A stretch of DNA of 64,000 bases from Pseudomonas sp. Marseille-Q3773. GTDB taxonomy: Bacteria > Pseudomonadota > Gammaproteobacteria > Pseudomonadales > Pseudomonadaceae. The notes beneath the pieces were generated by a model. That model was not told the DNA's origin. It did not search any database and saw only the letters and a list, made by a program, of their open reading frames with translations. Location of the stretch: the NCBI RefSeq assembly GCF_916618955.1, contig NZ_OU745390.1, positions 992,001 through 1,056,000 on the forward strand. Direction: 5' to 3'. Shown here in pieces: positions 50,495-58,347 of the stretch; position 1 is the first letter of the stretch, and each line of letters begins with the position of its first letter. A program made the translations under genes and the position numbers.

Positions 50495-50742
50495 CTATCC
50501 AGTCGAACGTAACCACTATTGCGAATGAGGCGATCGACCAACTGGAATGCGTTCGTGAGCATCTGCGCTGGTTGTCAGCCCTCGGAAAAGCGATTCACGA
50601 GGACTTGGCATCGGGGCGCGGATTTGTTGCAAGAGACCTTGCCAGCCTAATTCAATATCTTGCAGACGATCATTGCTACGTTGTGGATTTCCACATCACC
50701 CGCGCTACTGATCAGATGAACAATCTCGAACTGAGAGCCTGA
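50491..50742 (+). CDS. Small helical satellite protein
   Basis: 83 residues (MTIQSNVTTIANEAIDQLEC), predicted all-helical. It is coupled by ATGA to the preceding gene and lies 2 bp before the primase-like gene. Such proteins often precede RepA/primase genes in these satellites. Function unknown. Confidence 0.6.
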   Translation: MTIQSNVTTIANEAIDQLECVREHLRWLSALGKAIHEDLASGRGFVARDLASLIQYLADDHCYVVDFHITRATDQMNNLELRA

Positions 50743-50744
50743 CC

Positions 50745-51155
50745 ATGAAGAACTATCAGCAGCGCCAAGTTGCGCTGACGGGATCGGCTTGCCTGGATAA
50801 AGTGATTCTCCGGTTAGAAAAAGTTAGGCCTACTGGCACTGGCAAGTGGAAAGCCTGTTGCCCAGCGCACGATGACAAACACCCAAGTTTGGCAATTCGC
50901 GAAACTTCGGATGGTGTTGTCTTGCTCAAGTGCTGGGCCGGCTGCACAACTATAGAGATTGTCTCGGCAATTGGCCTGGAGTTGCGGGACTTGTTCCCTG
51001 GCGACAAACATCCTCGGCACGGCCCAAGTAAGGCTGCAATTGAACATGAGCGCATGGTTTATCGGATTGGCCACTCTCTCCAGCAAAAAGGGAAGTTGGA
51101 GGGTGACGACCTGGCGCGCTTCAACCTCGCCAAGCAGCGTTTGGGGGTTAAATGA
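50745..51155 (+). CDS. CHC2 zinc-finger primase-like protein
   Basis: 136 residues. CCPAHDDKHPSLAIRE and LLKCWAGCTTIEIVSAIGL form the CHC2 zinc-binding domain of bacterial primases; the TOPRIM catalytic domain is absent, so it is either an accessory priming factor or a truncated primase. It overlaps the RepA-like gene by ATGA and must act with it in satellite replication. Confidence 0.85.
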   Translation: MKNYQQRQVALTGSACLDKVILRLEKVRPTGTGKWKACCPAHDDKHPSLAIRETSDGVVLLKCWAGCTTIEIVSAIGLELRDLFPGDKHPRHGPSKAAIEHERMVYRIGHSLQQKGKLEGDDLARFNLAKQRLGVK

Positions 51156-52426
51156 CTACAGATCGCTTTGCACAAGAATGGACAGAGCCACTGAGCCCCA
51201 TCAATCGGGAAACCGTAACACCTCTCTGGCGAGTCAATGCGGTGAAGGCATCGACGATCAAAGCGGTACCGATTCGTTGGCTCTGGCCTGGTTGGCTGGC
51301 GCGAGGAAAGCTGCACATCCTTGCTGGCGCCGGCGGTACCGGAAAAACCACGCTGCTGATCGGCCTGATTGCAACCGTCACCACAGGCGGACGCTGGCCT
51401 GACGGGAGCCTCAGCAGTGAGCCGGGTAATGCGCTGATTTGGTCGAGCGAGGATGATCCATCAGACACCCTAGTGCCGCGCTTGATTGCTGCTGGTGCTG
51501 ATATGGGGAGGGTCTACATTATCCAAGGCCGGATCAATGCCAATGGAGAATCGGACCCCTTCGATCCCGGTAACGACATTGGTTTACTTCGAGACACGGT
51601 GCGCGAGATCGGTGGGATCTCGCTGTTGATGCTCGACCCTGTGGTAAGTGCCGTCAAAGGTGATATGCACAAAGCTAATGACGTGCGGCGGGGCCTGCAG
51701 GGTGTTGTTGATTTCGCCGAGCAGAACCTATGTGCCGTAGTGGGTATATCCCACTTCGCAAAAGGTGGCGCCGGGTCATCACCTGCTGACCGGGTCATTG
51801 GGTCGCAGGCGTTTTCTGCACTGGCACGCACAGTAATGGTGGCGGCTAAGCAGGAAGACTCCGACACCCGTGTTTTGGCGCGGGCGAAGTCCAACATCGG
51901 GACTGATGAGGGAGGCGTTTGCTACACCATCGAGCCATACACGATTGACGGAGGCATTGAAGCTACCCGTGTTCAGTGGGGCGATTTGATCCAGGGTTCA
52001 GCCCGCGAAATCTTGGGTGATGTGGAAGGCCAAGATGATGGTATGCGGCTGGATGACTCGGATGATCCGGCTGAAGCTTTGCGTAGGATTCTGAGCAAGG
52101 GCCCTTTGCCAGGCAAAGAAGCAAAGAGCCTGATGGTAGGCAATGGCTACACCCAGAAGCAGATACGTACAGCACGCGAACGTCTCTCGATCACTACAGA
52201 TCGATCTGGCTTTGGAGGGGACACCGTTGTCACCTGGTCCCTCCCTCAGGCCGAGGGCGCCTATGCCCCATTTCCCTCAGTCGTGCCTTCTGCCCCTCAG
52301 TCGTGCCCACCCTTGGACATGGGCACGACTGAAGAAAAAGGGCACGACTGGGCGAAATACCTGAGTGGGCCACTGCCAAACGGAACGTCACTCCCATCAC
52401 TGGATGATGATGCGGAGGAACTGTAA
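51152..52426 (+). CDS. RepA-like AAA ATPase (satellite replication)
   Basis: 424 residues. Walker A GAGGTGKT at 59-66, Walker B region ISLLMLDPVVSAVKGD near 170, then SHFAKGGAGSSPADRVIGSQ and ARTVMVAAKQ, which mark the RSF1010 RepA/AAA_25 hexameric helicase fold. The C-terminal third includes a winged-helix-like part. Array B (52,278-52,350) is inside its last 150 bp. It is probably the replicative helicase of the satellite. Confidence 0.88.
   Translation: MTTDRFAQEWTEPLSPINRETVTPLWRVNAVKASTIKAVPIRWLWPGWLARGKLHILAGAGGTGKTTLLIGLIATVTTGGRWPDGSLSSEPGNALIWSSEDDPSDTLVPRLIAAGADMGRVYIIQGRINANGESDPFDPGNDIGLLRDTVREIGGISLLMLDPVVSAVKGDMHKANDVRRGLQGVVDFAEQNLCAVVGISHFAKGGAGSSPADRVIGSQAFSALARTVMVAAKQEDSDTRVLARAKSNIGTDEGGVCYTIEPYTIDGGIEATRVQWGDLIQGSAREILGDVEGQDDGMRLDDSDDPAEALRRILSKGPLPGKEAKSLMVGNGYTQKQIRTARERLSITTDRSGFGGDTVVTWSLPQAEGAYAPFPSVVPSAPQSCPPLDMGTTEEKGHDWAKYLSGPLPNGTSLPSLDDDAEEL
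52278..52350. repeat. Four-box array B inside the 3' end of the RepA-like gene
   Basis: CAGTCGTGCCT (52,278), CAGTCGTGCCC (52,298), GGGCACGACTG (52,321) and GGGCACGACTG (52,340). The layout is the mirror of array A. The 2.5 kb between the arrays contain the AlpA-to-RepA replication module. Confidence 0.8.
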
Positions 52427-52719
52427 TGGCCGCGCTCGACTACCTAGTGGAACGTGGATTTACCGCCAAGAAGCAAGGTATGCGGGTGCGGATTTCACCC
52501 GCGTCAAAGCTGACCGACGACATTCGCAGGTACGTGAAAGCACACCGGCTGGCGCTGCTGGCGGAACTGGCGGCGAATGACGGCCTGGAGCGTCGCTGCA
52601 ACTGGACGGTGCTGGTGCCGAGGTGCCGGCCATTCACCATGATCAGCGAGCCAATCACCCGTGACGAAGCCATGGCCGATGTTCGAGTGCGCTGGCCAGG
52701 TGCGGAGGTGGGACCGTGA
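52426..52719 (+). CDS. TubC-like N-terminal docking-domain protein
   Basis: 97 residues. LVERGFTAKKQGMRVRISPA, then KLTDDIRRYVKAHRLALLAE, matches the TubC docking fold often found in small proteins of integrative elements. It overlaps the RepA-like stop by one base. Role in the element unknown. Confidence 0.7.
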   Translation: MAALDYLVERGFTAKKQGMRVRISPASKLTDDIRRYVKAHRLALLAELAANDGLERRCNWTVLVPRCRPFTMISEPITRDEAMADVRVRWPGAEVGP

Positions 52720-52835
52720 CGAGGCTTAGTGGACACCTAGACGAACAATCGGCGAGCGCTCGACGAGGTGGGCGGGAATTCCCGCTTTGGCAAAACACGG
52801 GATCTTCCCACCGTACCGGATCGCCTGACCACGTT

Positions 52836-52923
52836 CGCCACTGTGTAGGAAACGCCACGGTGTGTTGCTTTCTACACAGTGGCGCCCTGATCCGAATCGG
52901 CTCATTTGGTCTGATTCGGATCA
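52836..52923. promoter_or_regulatory. Two tandem inverted repeats before the second satellite recombinase
   Basis: First dyad: CGCCACTGTGTAG (52,836) and CTACACAGTGGCG (52,872), 13-bp perfect arms, 23-bp spacer. Second dyad: TGATCCGAATC (52,888) and GATTCGGATCA (52,913), 11-bp perfect arms, 14-bp spacer. They fill the gap 52,720-52,969, which I do not regard as coding. Confidence 0.7.
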
Positions 52924-52969
52924 TCTGGCCTGGCTCGGTGAAACGACACCGTCGTATTGAGGAGCAAGC

Positions 52970-54259
52970 ATGACCACCAAACACATCACCCTCAGTGACG
53001 CCGAGATCCGTAAGCAGGCCGGCCAGCCGGTGCGCCAGTTGCGTGACCCGCGTTACCCCGAACTGCGATTCCGCTATTCCACTGTCGACCGCACCCGGGG
53101 CGCCTGGCACGTTGTCGTCAGGGGCAAGTGGGGCAAGGCCGGCGATTTCCCCAGCCTGACCACCAAGGCCATGCTGACCGCGCTGCCGGCCATCCTGGCG
53201 CGCCGAGCGGTGGACGCCGGAGCTACCTCGCTGACCAGCACCTGGTGCCATATCGGCGAGCTGTTGGACTGGTACCTGGACCGCATGCTGCGCGACCGCA
53301 ACTTATCGGAGAGGCGTAAGGCCGGTGCGAAGTCGGCCATCACCTGCCACCTGACGCCCCGGCTGCATGACCTGCCGCTGGCCGAGGTGAGCAAGGCCAC
53401 GCTGGATCAACGCCTGATGTGGCCACTGCAGGAGCGCTACGCCCTGTCGTTCGTGCGCCTGGTGTTCAACGTGCTGGCGGTGGCCATGCGCAAGGCACAC
53501 CGGCTTGGGATGATCGAGCAGAACCCCATGGGCTCGCTGCGCTTTGGGGATTTCGTCGGGGGGCGGATCAAGCCGAAGTCGTCACGGCTGCGGGAGCGAG
53601 ACTTGCCCGATCTGCTGGCCAAGCTGGAAGGCTGGAGCGAGGCGCGGCCCGGTGACGCCCTGCTGGCGCTGATGATGCTGTGCCACGGCACCCGCCTGGG
53701 CGAAACGCGCAGCGCGCTGTGGCGCAACGTCGATCTGCAGGCCGGCCAGTGGTTCATCCCCGCCGACGACACCAAGACCAAGCAGAACCACACCCTGCCG
53801 CTGACCCGCCAAGCCTGCGCGCTACTCAGCCGCTACCAGGCCCAGCAGACCGCCCAAGGCTACCAAGGGGCCTACCTGTTCCCCGCTAGCCGGCGCGGGC
53901 CACTGGGCGCCACGGCAGCGAGCCAGGTGTTTGCCGAACTGAGCGACCGCCAGTGGACCAGCCACGACATGCGCAAGGTCGCCCGCACCTGCTGGATGGA
54001 CCTGGGCGTGGATTACCTGGTGGGCGAGATGCTGGTGAACCACGCCCTGCGCAACATGGACGCCACCTACATCCACACCACCGCCGAAGCCCTCAAGCGC
54101 CAAGCGCTGGAGCGATGGCACGACCATTTAGACGGGCTCGGGTTGAGCGCACTCACAGGCGAGACATACCCGAGATACGCAATCCCACAAAATCCGACAC
54201 AGGCCACAGATCACGGGGCCTCTAGCGAAAACCCGGATGCATCACAGAGGAGCATGTAA
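52970..54259 (+). CDS. Second satellite tyrosine recombinase
   Basis: 429 residues. Catalytic residues: Arg in HGTRLGETRSALW, HDMRK (H-x-x-R), His in LVNHALRN, Tyr in DATYIHTTA. It is a relative of the internal prophage recombinase at 42,408-43,706, sharing the N-terminal pattern LSDAEIRKQAGQPVRQLRDP and most core motifs. The first integrase sits at the element end, so this one probably does something other than integration. GAGGAGC lies before the ATG. Confidence 0.87.
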   Translation: MTTKHITLSDAEIRKQAGQPVRQLRDPRYPELRFRYSTVDRTRGAWHVVVRGKWGKAGDFPSLTTKAMLTALPAILARRAVDAGATSLTSTWCHIGELLDWYLDRMLRDRNLSERRKAGAKSAITCHLTPRLHDLPLAEVSKATLDQRLMWPLQERYALSFVRLVFNVLAVAMRKAHRLGMIEQNPMGSLRFGDFVGGRIKPKSSRLRERDLPDLLAKLEGWSEARPGDALLALMMLCHGTRLGETRSALWRNVDLQAGQWFIPADDTKTKQNHTLPLTRQACALLSRYQAQQTAQGYQGAYLFPASRRGPLGATAASQVFAELSDRQWTSHDMRKVARTCWMDLGVDYLVGEMLVNHALRNMDATYIHTTAEALKRQALERWHDHLDGLGLSALTGETYPRYAIPQNPTQATDHGASSENPDASQRSM

Positions 54260-54262
54260 ATC

Positions 54263-54493
54263 ATGGTGGACGTTGAACAGGACGTTACCGAGCGGCTGGC
54301 CCAAGCCGGCATCACGCCATTGATTGGGGGCCTGGTACCCGAACCGGCCACGGCAGATCTGCTGGGATATGCCCCCAGCTACCTGCGCCGCTTGGCTGCC
54401 GAGGGTCGTTCACCGCTGCCATTCGTGCGCCGTGGCAATCGGCGGTTCTACAAAATAGCCGACATAGTGCGCTTTGCGACGGATACCGACTGA
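54263..54493 (+). CDS. Small helix-turn-helix protein
   Basis: 76 residues. ATADLLGYAPSYLRRLAAEG, then PFVRRGNRRFYKIADIVRFA, is a MerR/AlpA-like winged helix. It starts 3 bp after the recombinase stop and may regulate it or act as its directionality factor. Confidence 0.7.
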   Translation: MVDVEQDVTERLAQAGITPLIGGLVPEPATADLLGYAPSYLRRLAAEGRSPLPFVRRGNRRFYKIADIVRFATDTD

Positions 54494-54574
54494 GGACGTC
54501 GAAGTTAACCGCTGACCGGGGTGTGCGTGCGCGCATAGGGTAGACGACATCAATTCGACACCCCGGAGAACCCT

Positions 54575-55711
54575 ATGCCAGACCCGTATCAAGAAGACAT
54601 GAACCAGCTGAACCAGGCCATCAAGGATGTCGGCGCAAAGGTCACGGAGAAGCAGACCGAGTTCAGCGCCCGCCTTCTGGAAATCGAGCAGAAGATGGTG
54701 AATGTCAGCGCCCGCCGAGGCGCCAACGACGACTCCACCGACTCCAATGCCGTGACTGACCAGGTCGTGGCCGCTGATGGCATCGCCGGCTTCCGTAACG
54801 GTATGAAGTCCACCGGCCAGATCAATTGCAAAGTGGGCGTGCGTGCAGCCATCACCAACCCCAACAAAGGCGTCACCGGCTCGACCAGCTACCCGACTAC
54901 CCCGCAGCGTGACGGCGCCGGCATCCGTGGCATTCCGCAGCCGCGGCTGAGCTTGCTGGATGTGCTGCCGATCGTGCCAGTCACCAGCGCCACCTACGAG
55001 TTCGTTCGCTTAGACGGCTACATCAACGGCGCGGCTTACCAGAAAGAGGAAGGTGAGGAGAAGGCCGAAGGGTCGATGCCGACCAAAATGGAGCGGGCGG
55101 AAATCGCCACCATCGCCACCTGGATTCCGGCGAGCCTCCAGGTGCTGCAGGACAATGACCAGCTTGAAGGACAGATCAACACGCTGATGAGCGTGGGCGT
55201 GCGCCAGAAGTTGGAAGCCGAACTCATCAACGGCGACGGCGGCGCAGGTGAAATCCTCGGGTTCAAGAAGCAAGCAACCGCTGCTGGCATCACCACTGGT
55301 AAGCCGGCTGATCGTATCGGTGCTGCCCTCACTGACCTCAAGGCCGAAGGCTGGAACCCAAACGTAATCGTGATGAACCCGCGTGACTGGTTCGCCATCG
55401 AGAGTGAGCGCGCCGAGGATGGCGACGGCCAGTATGTGATTGGCACCCCACGCGATCCAGCGCCGCCCAGCCTGTGGGGCACCCCTGTAGTCGTTACCAA
55501 CGGCATGCCGCAAGGCGAGGCATTGATCCTCGATACCAGCGTGGCCGCGTTGCTGGACCGCCAGGAAGTGACCGTGGAGGCTAGCCGCCACGACGGCGAC
55601 AACTTCCGCCGCAACATGGTCACCATCCTGGCAGAGCTGCGCGCTGGCCTGGCTGTGTTCGCTCCCACAGCTACTCGACTCGTCACGCTGGCCGGCACGC
55701 CGACACCGTAA
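54575..55711 (+). CDS. HK97-family major capsid protein encoded by the satellite
   Basis: 378 residues. The N-terminal 40 residues are a coiled-coil delta-like scaffold (LNQAIKDVGAKVTEKQTEFS). The HK97 core follows: RLSLLDVLPIVPVTSATYEF, the P-domain (MERAEIATIATWIPASLQVL), and the A-domain with VIVMNPRDWFAIESERAEDG, ending FGRNM-like NFRRNMVTILAELRAGLAVF. No portal, protease or decoration gene accompanies it in the element. It could build a smaller capsid with helper portal and protease. CCCGGAGAAC precedes the ATG. Confidence 0.92.
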   Translation: MPDPYQEDMNQLNQAIKDVGAKVTEKQTEFSARLLEIEQKMVNVSARRGANDDSTDSNAVTDQVVAADGIAGFRNGMKSTGQINCKVGVRAAITNPNKGVTGSTSYPTTPQRDGAGIRGIPQPRLSLLDVLPIVPVTSATYEFVRLDGYINGAAYQKEEGEEKAEGSMPTKMERAEIATIATWIPASLQVLQDNDQLEGQINTLMSVGVRQKLEAELINGDGGAGEILGFKKQATAAGITTGKPADRIGAALTDLKAEGWNPNVIVMNPRDWFAIESERAEDGDGQYVIGTPRDPAPPSLWGTPVVVTNGMPQGEALILDTSVAALLDRQEVTVEASRHDGDNFRRNMVTILAELRAGLAVFAPTATRLVTLAGTPTP

Positions 55712-55840
55712 CAACGAGCGTGGGTTAGCTGTGAGTGCCACGACCTCCTAACCGCAGCAGTCGGAGCCCTTCTTTCCTTTGTGGGGTGATCCGGCACTGG
55801 CCCGCACTCGCGGGCCTTTTCATTCACACCGGAGAAGACC

Positions 55841-56038
55841 ATGAGCCATACCCATCTACCCAAGCCAGTTCAACGAGCCCTCAACCAGATCGCCCACAGC
55901 CGCGCCCTGTTGCGCCAGATGGAAGAGCGTGAGCGGTTGAGCAAAGAGATCGATCGCCTGTTGGCCAGCGGCCTGAGCGCAGCCGAAGCGCTGGAGCAGA
56001 TCCGGTCGGCGCCGCCGTACATCGCGCCGACCTACTGA
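55841..56038 (+). CDS. Small helical satellite protein
   Basis: 65 residues (MSHTHLPKPVQRALNQIAHS), with a charged helix QMEERERLSKEIDRLLASGL. It lies between the capsid gene and the cos-like site. Its place and size would suit a scaffold or packaging adaptor, but no motif proves this. Confidence 0.6.
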   Translation: MSHTHLPKPVQRALNQIAHSRALLRQMEERERLSKEIDRLLASGLSAAEALEQIRSAPPYIAPTY

Positions 56039-56045
56039 GGGGGGC

Positions 56046-56095
56046 GGGTCGAAAGTCTGGAAGGTTCGCTGACCTAGACCGCCTCCGACCCCACG
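56046..56095 (+). other. Satellite copy of the helper cos region
   Basis: From GGGTCGAAAGTCTGG to CCGACCCCACG, colinear with 47,169-47,218 (38 of 50 bases equal, no gaps; CTAGACCGCC and CCGACCCCACG are identical). Past this, TTTTT/CCCCC and TGTTAAT also agree. It lies in non-coding DNA, as in the helper. Confidence 0.7.
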
Positions 56096-56136
56096 CACAG
56101 ATTTTTTCCCCCTTTAGCAAAAAATGTTAATCCGAC

Positions 56137-56279
56137 GTTAACACCATGCCGAACGTGCATAGGGCTGGAGGCCATGTAAACAGAGGCATACAGGCCGATT
56201 GCGCCCTCTGCCAGACGTTAACAGGGTTAACACCTTTAACACCAAAAAGTTAAAGCTTTAACACCTACGAGTTAACACC
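56137..56279 (+). repeat. GTTAACACC repeat cluster next to the satellite cos copy
   Basis: Copies of G/T-TTAACA-C/G-C/G begin at 56,137, 56,217, 56,226, 56,235, 56,257 and 56,271 (GTTAACACC three times, TTTAACACC twice, GTTAACAGG once). One inverted copy is at the start of helper terS (47,255-47,263). They may be terminase-binding or replication iterons. Confidence 0.65.
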
Positions 56280-56295
56280 CAGAGGCTTCCCGCTG

Positions 56296-56655
56296 ATGAC
56301 CACTCAACCAGTTCCATCCACCTTTCAAGAGCGTTTCGCCCGAGCCTGCGATGTGACCACCTTCACCCTGGACAGAGGCGGCCCGAGCTATCTGCTGTGG
56401 GAAGTCGATCATGTCCAGGCCGGCCAAAGGGTGAAGCTCGACGGCGTGTTTTTCACCGAAGAGGAGGCACGCATATCCGCTGATTTGTTGCGTGGCACCA
56501 TGCGCGGCCCTCGCGCTTCCATGTCGAGCTATGCGCCCAATTGGAACCCTTGCCCTGCCCGAGAGGCTTCCATTCGCCTGGAGGCACTGCAGTGCCGCGA
56601 AATGCTCGCCCGGCGCCTGGGCGTGCACCTGGCTATGCCGCAGGAGCCCGTATGA
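56296..56655 (+). CDS. Hypothetical satellite protein
   Basis: 119 residues (MTTQPVPSTFQERFARACDV), alpha-beta, with YLLWEVDHVQAGQRVKLDGV. It overlaps the tail assembly gene by ATGA. No family recognised. It has the cos-repeat region as its promoter side. Confidence 0.6.
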   Translation: MTTQPVPSTFQERFARACDVTTFTLDRGGPSYLLWEVDHVQAGQRVKLDGVFFTEEEARISADLLRGTMRGPRASMSSYAPNWNPCPAREASIRLEALQCREMLARRLGVHLAMPQEPV

Positions 56656-57242
56656 TGGCCGCAAGCGTGATTGATTACACCCCGAAGACCAAGATCCGCC
56701 TGGGCGGCTTCTTGGGCAAGAAGTACGGCAAGCATCACCACTTCCTATTGGAACGCGGTGACGCGAAAGAGGCCGCTAAAGCGCTGGATGCTAATTATCC
56801 AGGCTTTGCCCGTGACCTGGCTAATGCAGAAGACCGGGGCCTACGCTTCGCGGTATTCAAAAATGGCAAGAACATTGGCGACGGTGACCTGACCCGAGGG
56901 GGAGCCAGAGAGCTGTGGTTTGTGCCGGTAGTGCATGGCAGCAAGCGTGCTGGCCTGCTGCAGACGATCGTTGGAATCGCTTTGCTCATTGCCGGACCGT
57001 TCACCGGAGGCGCCACCTACGGGACAGGTATCGCATTGGTCGCTGGTGGCGTTATTCAGATGCTGAGTCCACAGGCGGCGGGGCTGTCACAGAGCGGCGC
57101 ACCTGAGAACCTGCCTAGCTACGCCTTTGGTAGCGCCAAGAACACTACCGCAAGTGGTTTACCGGTACCGATCTGCATCGGTGAGCGTCGCTGGGGAGGT
57201 GCAATCATCTCTGCGTCGATCGTGGCGCAGGATAAGGCCTAG
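56652..57242 (+). CDS. Lambda I-like tail assembly protein
   Basis: 196 residues from the ATG at 56,652. The N-terminal ubiquitin-like beta-grasp (KTKIRLGGFLGKKYGKHHHF) and the C-terminal glycine-rich hydrophobic region (TIVGIALLIAGPFTGGATYG) with LPVPICIGERRWGGAIIS match the TAPI family, which acts in assembly of the tail tip in lambda. A satellite that takes helper tails has no obvious need for one. It may alter the tail tip or exclude competing phages. Confidence 0.83.
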   Translation: MMAASVIDYTPKTKIRLGGFLGKKYGKHHHFLLERGDAKEAAKALDANYPGFARDLANAEDRGLRFAVFKNGKNIGDGDLTRGGARELWFVPVVHGSKRAGLLQTIVGIALLIAGPFTGGATYGTGIALVAGGVIQMLSPQAAGLSQSGAPENLPSYAFGSAKNTTASGLPVPICIGERRWGGAIISASIVAQDKA

Positions 57243-57250
57243 CCTTTGCT

Positions 57251-57904
57251 TCACGCTTTCGGGCGATCGCGCTTTTCTATTGCCAGCCTTGCTTTTTCCG
57301 GCAAACCAGCAAAGCGCGCTGCGATTTTCTTTGGCCGGGCGATGCGCTCCTCAACGATCATGTTGATCATCTCGAACAGGACCGGCACGTAGTCTTCAAG
57401 GTCCTCAGGACTCATCTCCAATGGATGAACGGCATTGTTGCCGGTTACCCTAATCACATCTAGTGCCTGCTGGATGTGAGGGTCTAAACCTCCTTGTACT
57501 AACACTTTGATGTCAGTATCAATATGTTCTCCCTTACCGCCGATCTCCCCGAGCAATTTTTGTAGGCACAACCTAAGCAGTGCTGCCGCACCACGGTGCG
57601 AGGCTCCGCTAATCAAGCGGGCTTCCTCAAATTCAGGGATGCAAATAGCTGGAAGATCTTCATGAGCAGCGGGCGCTATAATAGATTTAGGGTATGCCAG
57701 CATGCCGGATTTATTATCGGTAGCTCTCCACCAAATACTTTCCCCCGCGCAGTGTTCGCAACGACAAAGGGACCAGCGCGTGTGCTTAAGTCCCCCAAAC
57801 GAAGAGACACACAGCGAATCCCAGTGCATCTGGGCTACCACCCCGCAGTGCAAGCACGTAAAACTTTCTGATTCGAAACTCGGATAAGTTTGTGTTGTTT
57901 TCAT
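57251..57904 (-). CDS. DUF4145 domain protein
   Basis: 217 residues from the ATG at 57,904 with AAGGA upstream; an in-frame start 16 codons upstream lacks a site. The N-terminal zinc ribbon has FTCLHCGVVAQMH and CRCEHCAGES; the DUF4145 helical core follows (HRGAAALLRLCLQKLLGEIG, RVTGNNAVHPLEMSPEDLED). DUF4145 often accompanies restriction or other defence proteins. It is the last gene of a leftward cassette and less GC-rich than the rest of the element. Confidence 0.82.
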   Translation of the reverse strand: MKTTQTYPSFESESFTCLHCGVVAQMHWDSLCVSSFGGLKHTRWSLCRCEHCAGESIWWRATDNKSGMLAYPKSIIAPAAHEDLPAICIPEFEEARLISGASHRGAAALLRLCLQKLLGEIGGKGEHIDTDIKVLVQGGLDPHIQQALDVIRVTGNNAVHPLEMSPEDLEDYVPVLFEMINMIVEERIARPKKIAARFAGLPEKARLAIEKRDRPKA

Positions 57905-57932
57905 TTTCTTGTCCTTATTCTTGAAGATTTCG

Positions 57933-58346
57933 CTATCTGACTTCGGATGCACCGCTTGTCTTCAACGATATTTTTCTGCCTTTCTTTCTCATCGCCATTC
58001 GTTTTGCAATTGCCATTGCTACGGAAATCGCAAAAAGTACGAAGAAACCAAAAGTTGTCCACCCGATATATGGAGCCGTTGGGGATGAAATTTTGGCTTC
58101 TTGCACATATGCAACAAAAAAGCCTATCACAAAGTTTGATACCAGCGAGGCTATGAAAATCCAAACTTCATAATCGCCCAAGGCACTTGCGTCCACCATG
58201 CGTATTTCAATATTGTCCGGAATCGAAACAATTACGTTGAAAGCGTCTGATGTATTAGGGTTTTGGGTCGGCGGAGACGGTTTTAAAGTGCTTGGGTCAA
58301 CATGAAACGATGAACCGGTGTTGCCTGGGTTGGACTGAATCATCAT
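57933..58346 (-). CDS. Two-helix membrane protein of the cargo cassette
   Basis: 137 residues. A Pro/Ser/Thr-rich N-terminus is followed by two transmembrane helices (EVWIFIASLVSNFVIGFFVA, GWTTFGFFVLFAISVAMAI) and a basic tail (KRMAMRKKGRKIS). The layout suits a membrane effector or anchor. It starts 1 bp after the Cas2-like stop. No family recognised. Confidence 0.65.
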   Translation of the reverse strand: MMIQSNPGNTGSSFHVDPSTLKPSPPTQNPNTSDAFNVIVSIPDNIEIRMVDASALGDYEVWIFIASLVSNFVIGFFVAYVQEAKISSPTAPYIGWTTFGFFVLFAISVAMAIAKRMAMRKKGRKISLKTSGASEVR

Positions 58347-58347
58347 A

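Noticed and set aside
52716..52973. 85-codon frame across the dyads before the second satellite recombinase
   Set aside because: It has no ribosome site and reads through two perfect inverted repeats; it is better explained as a regulatory gap.
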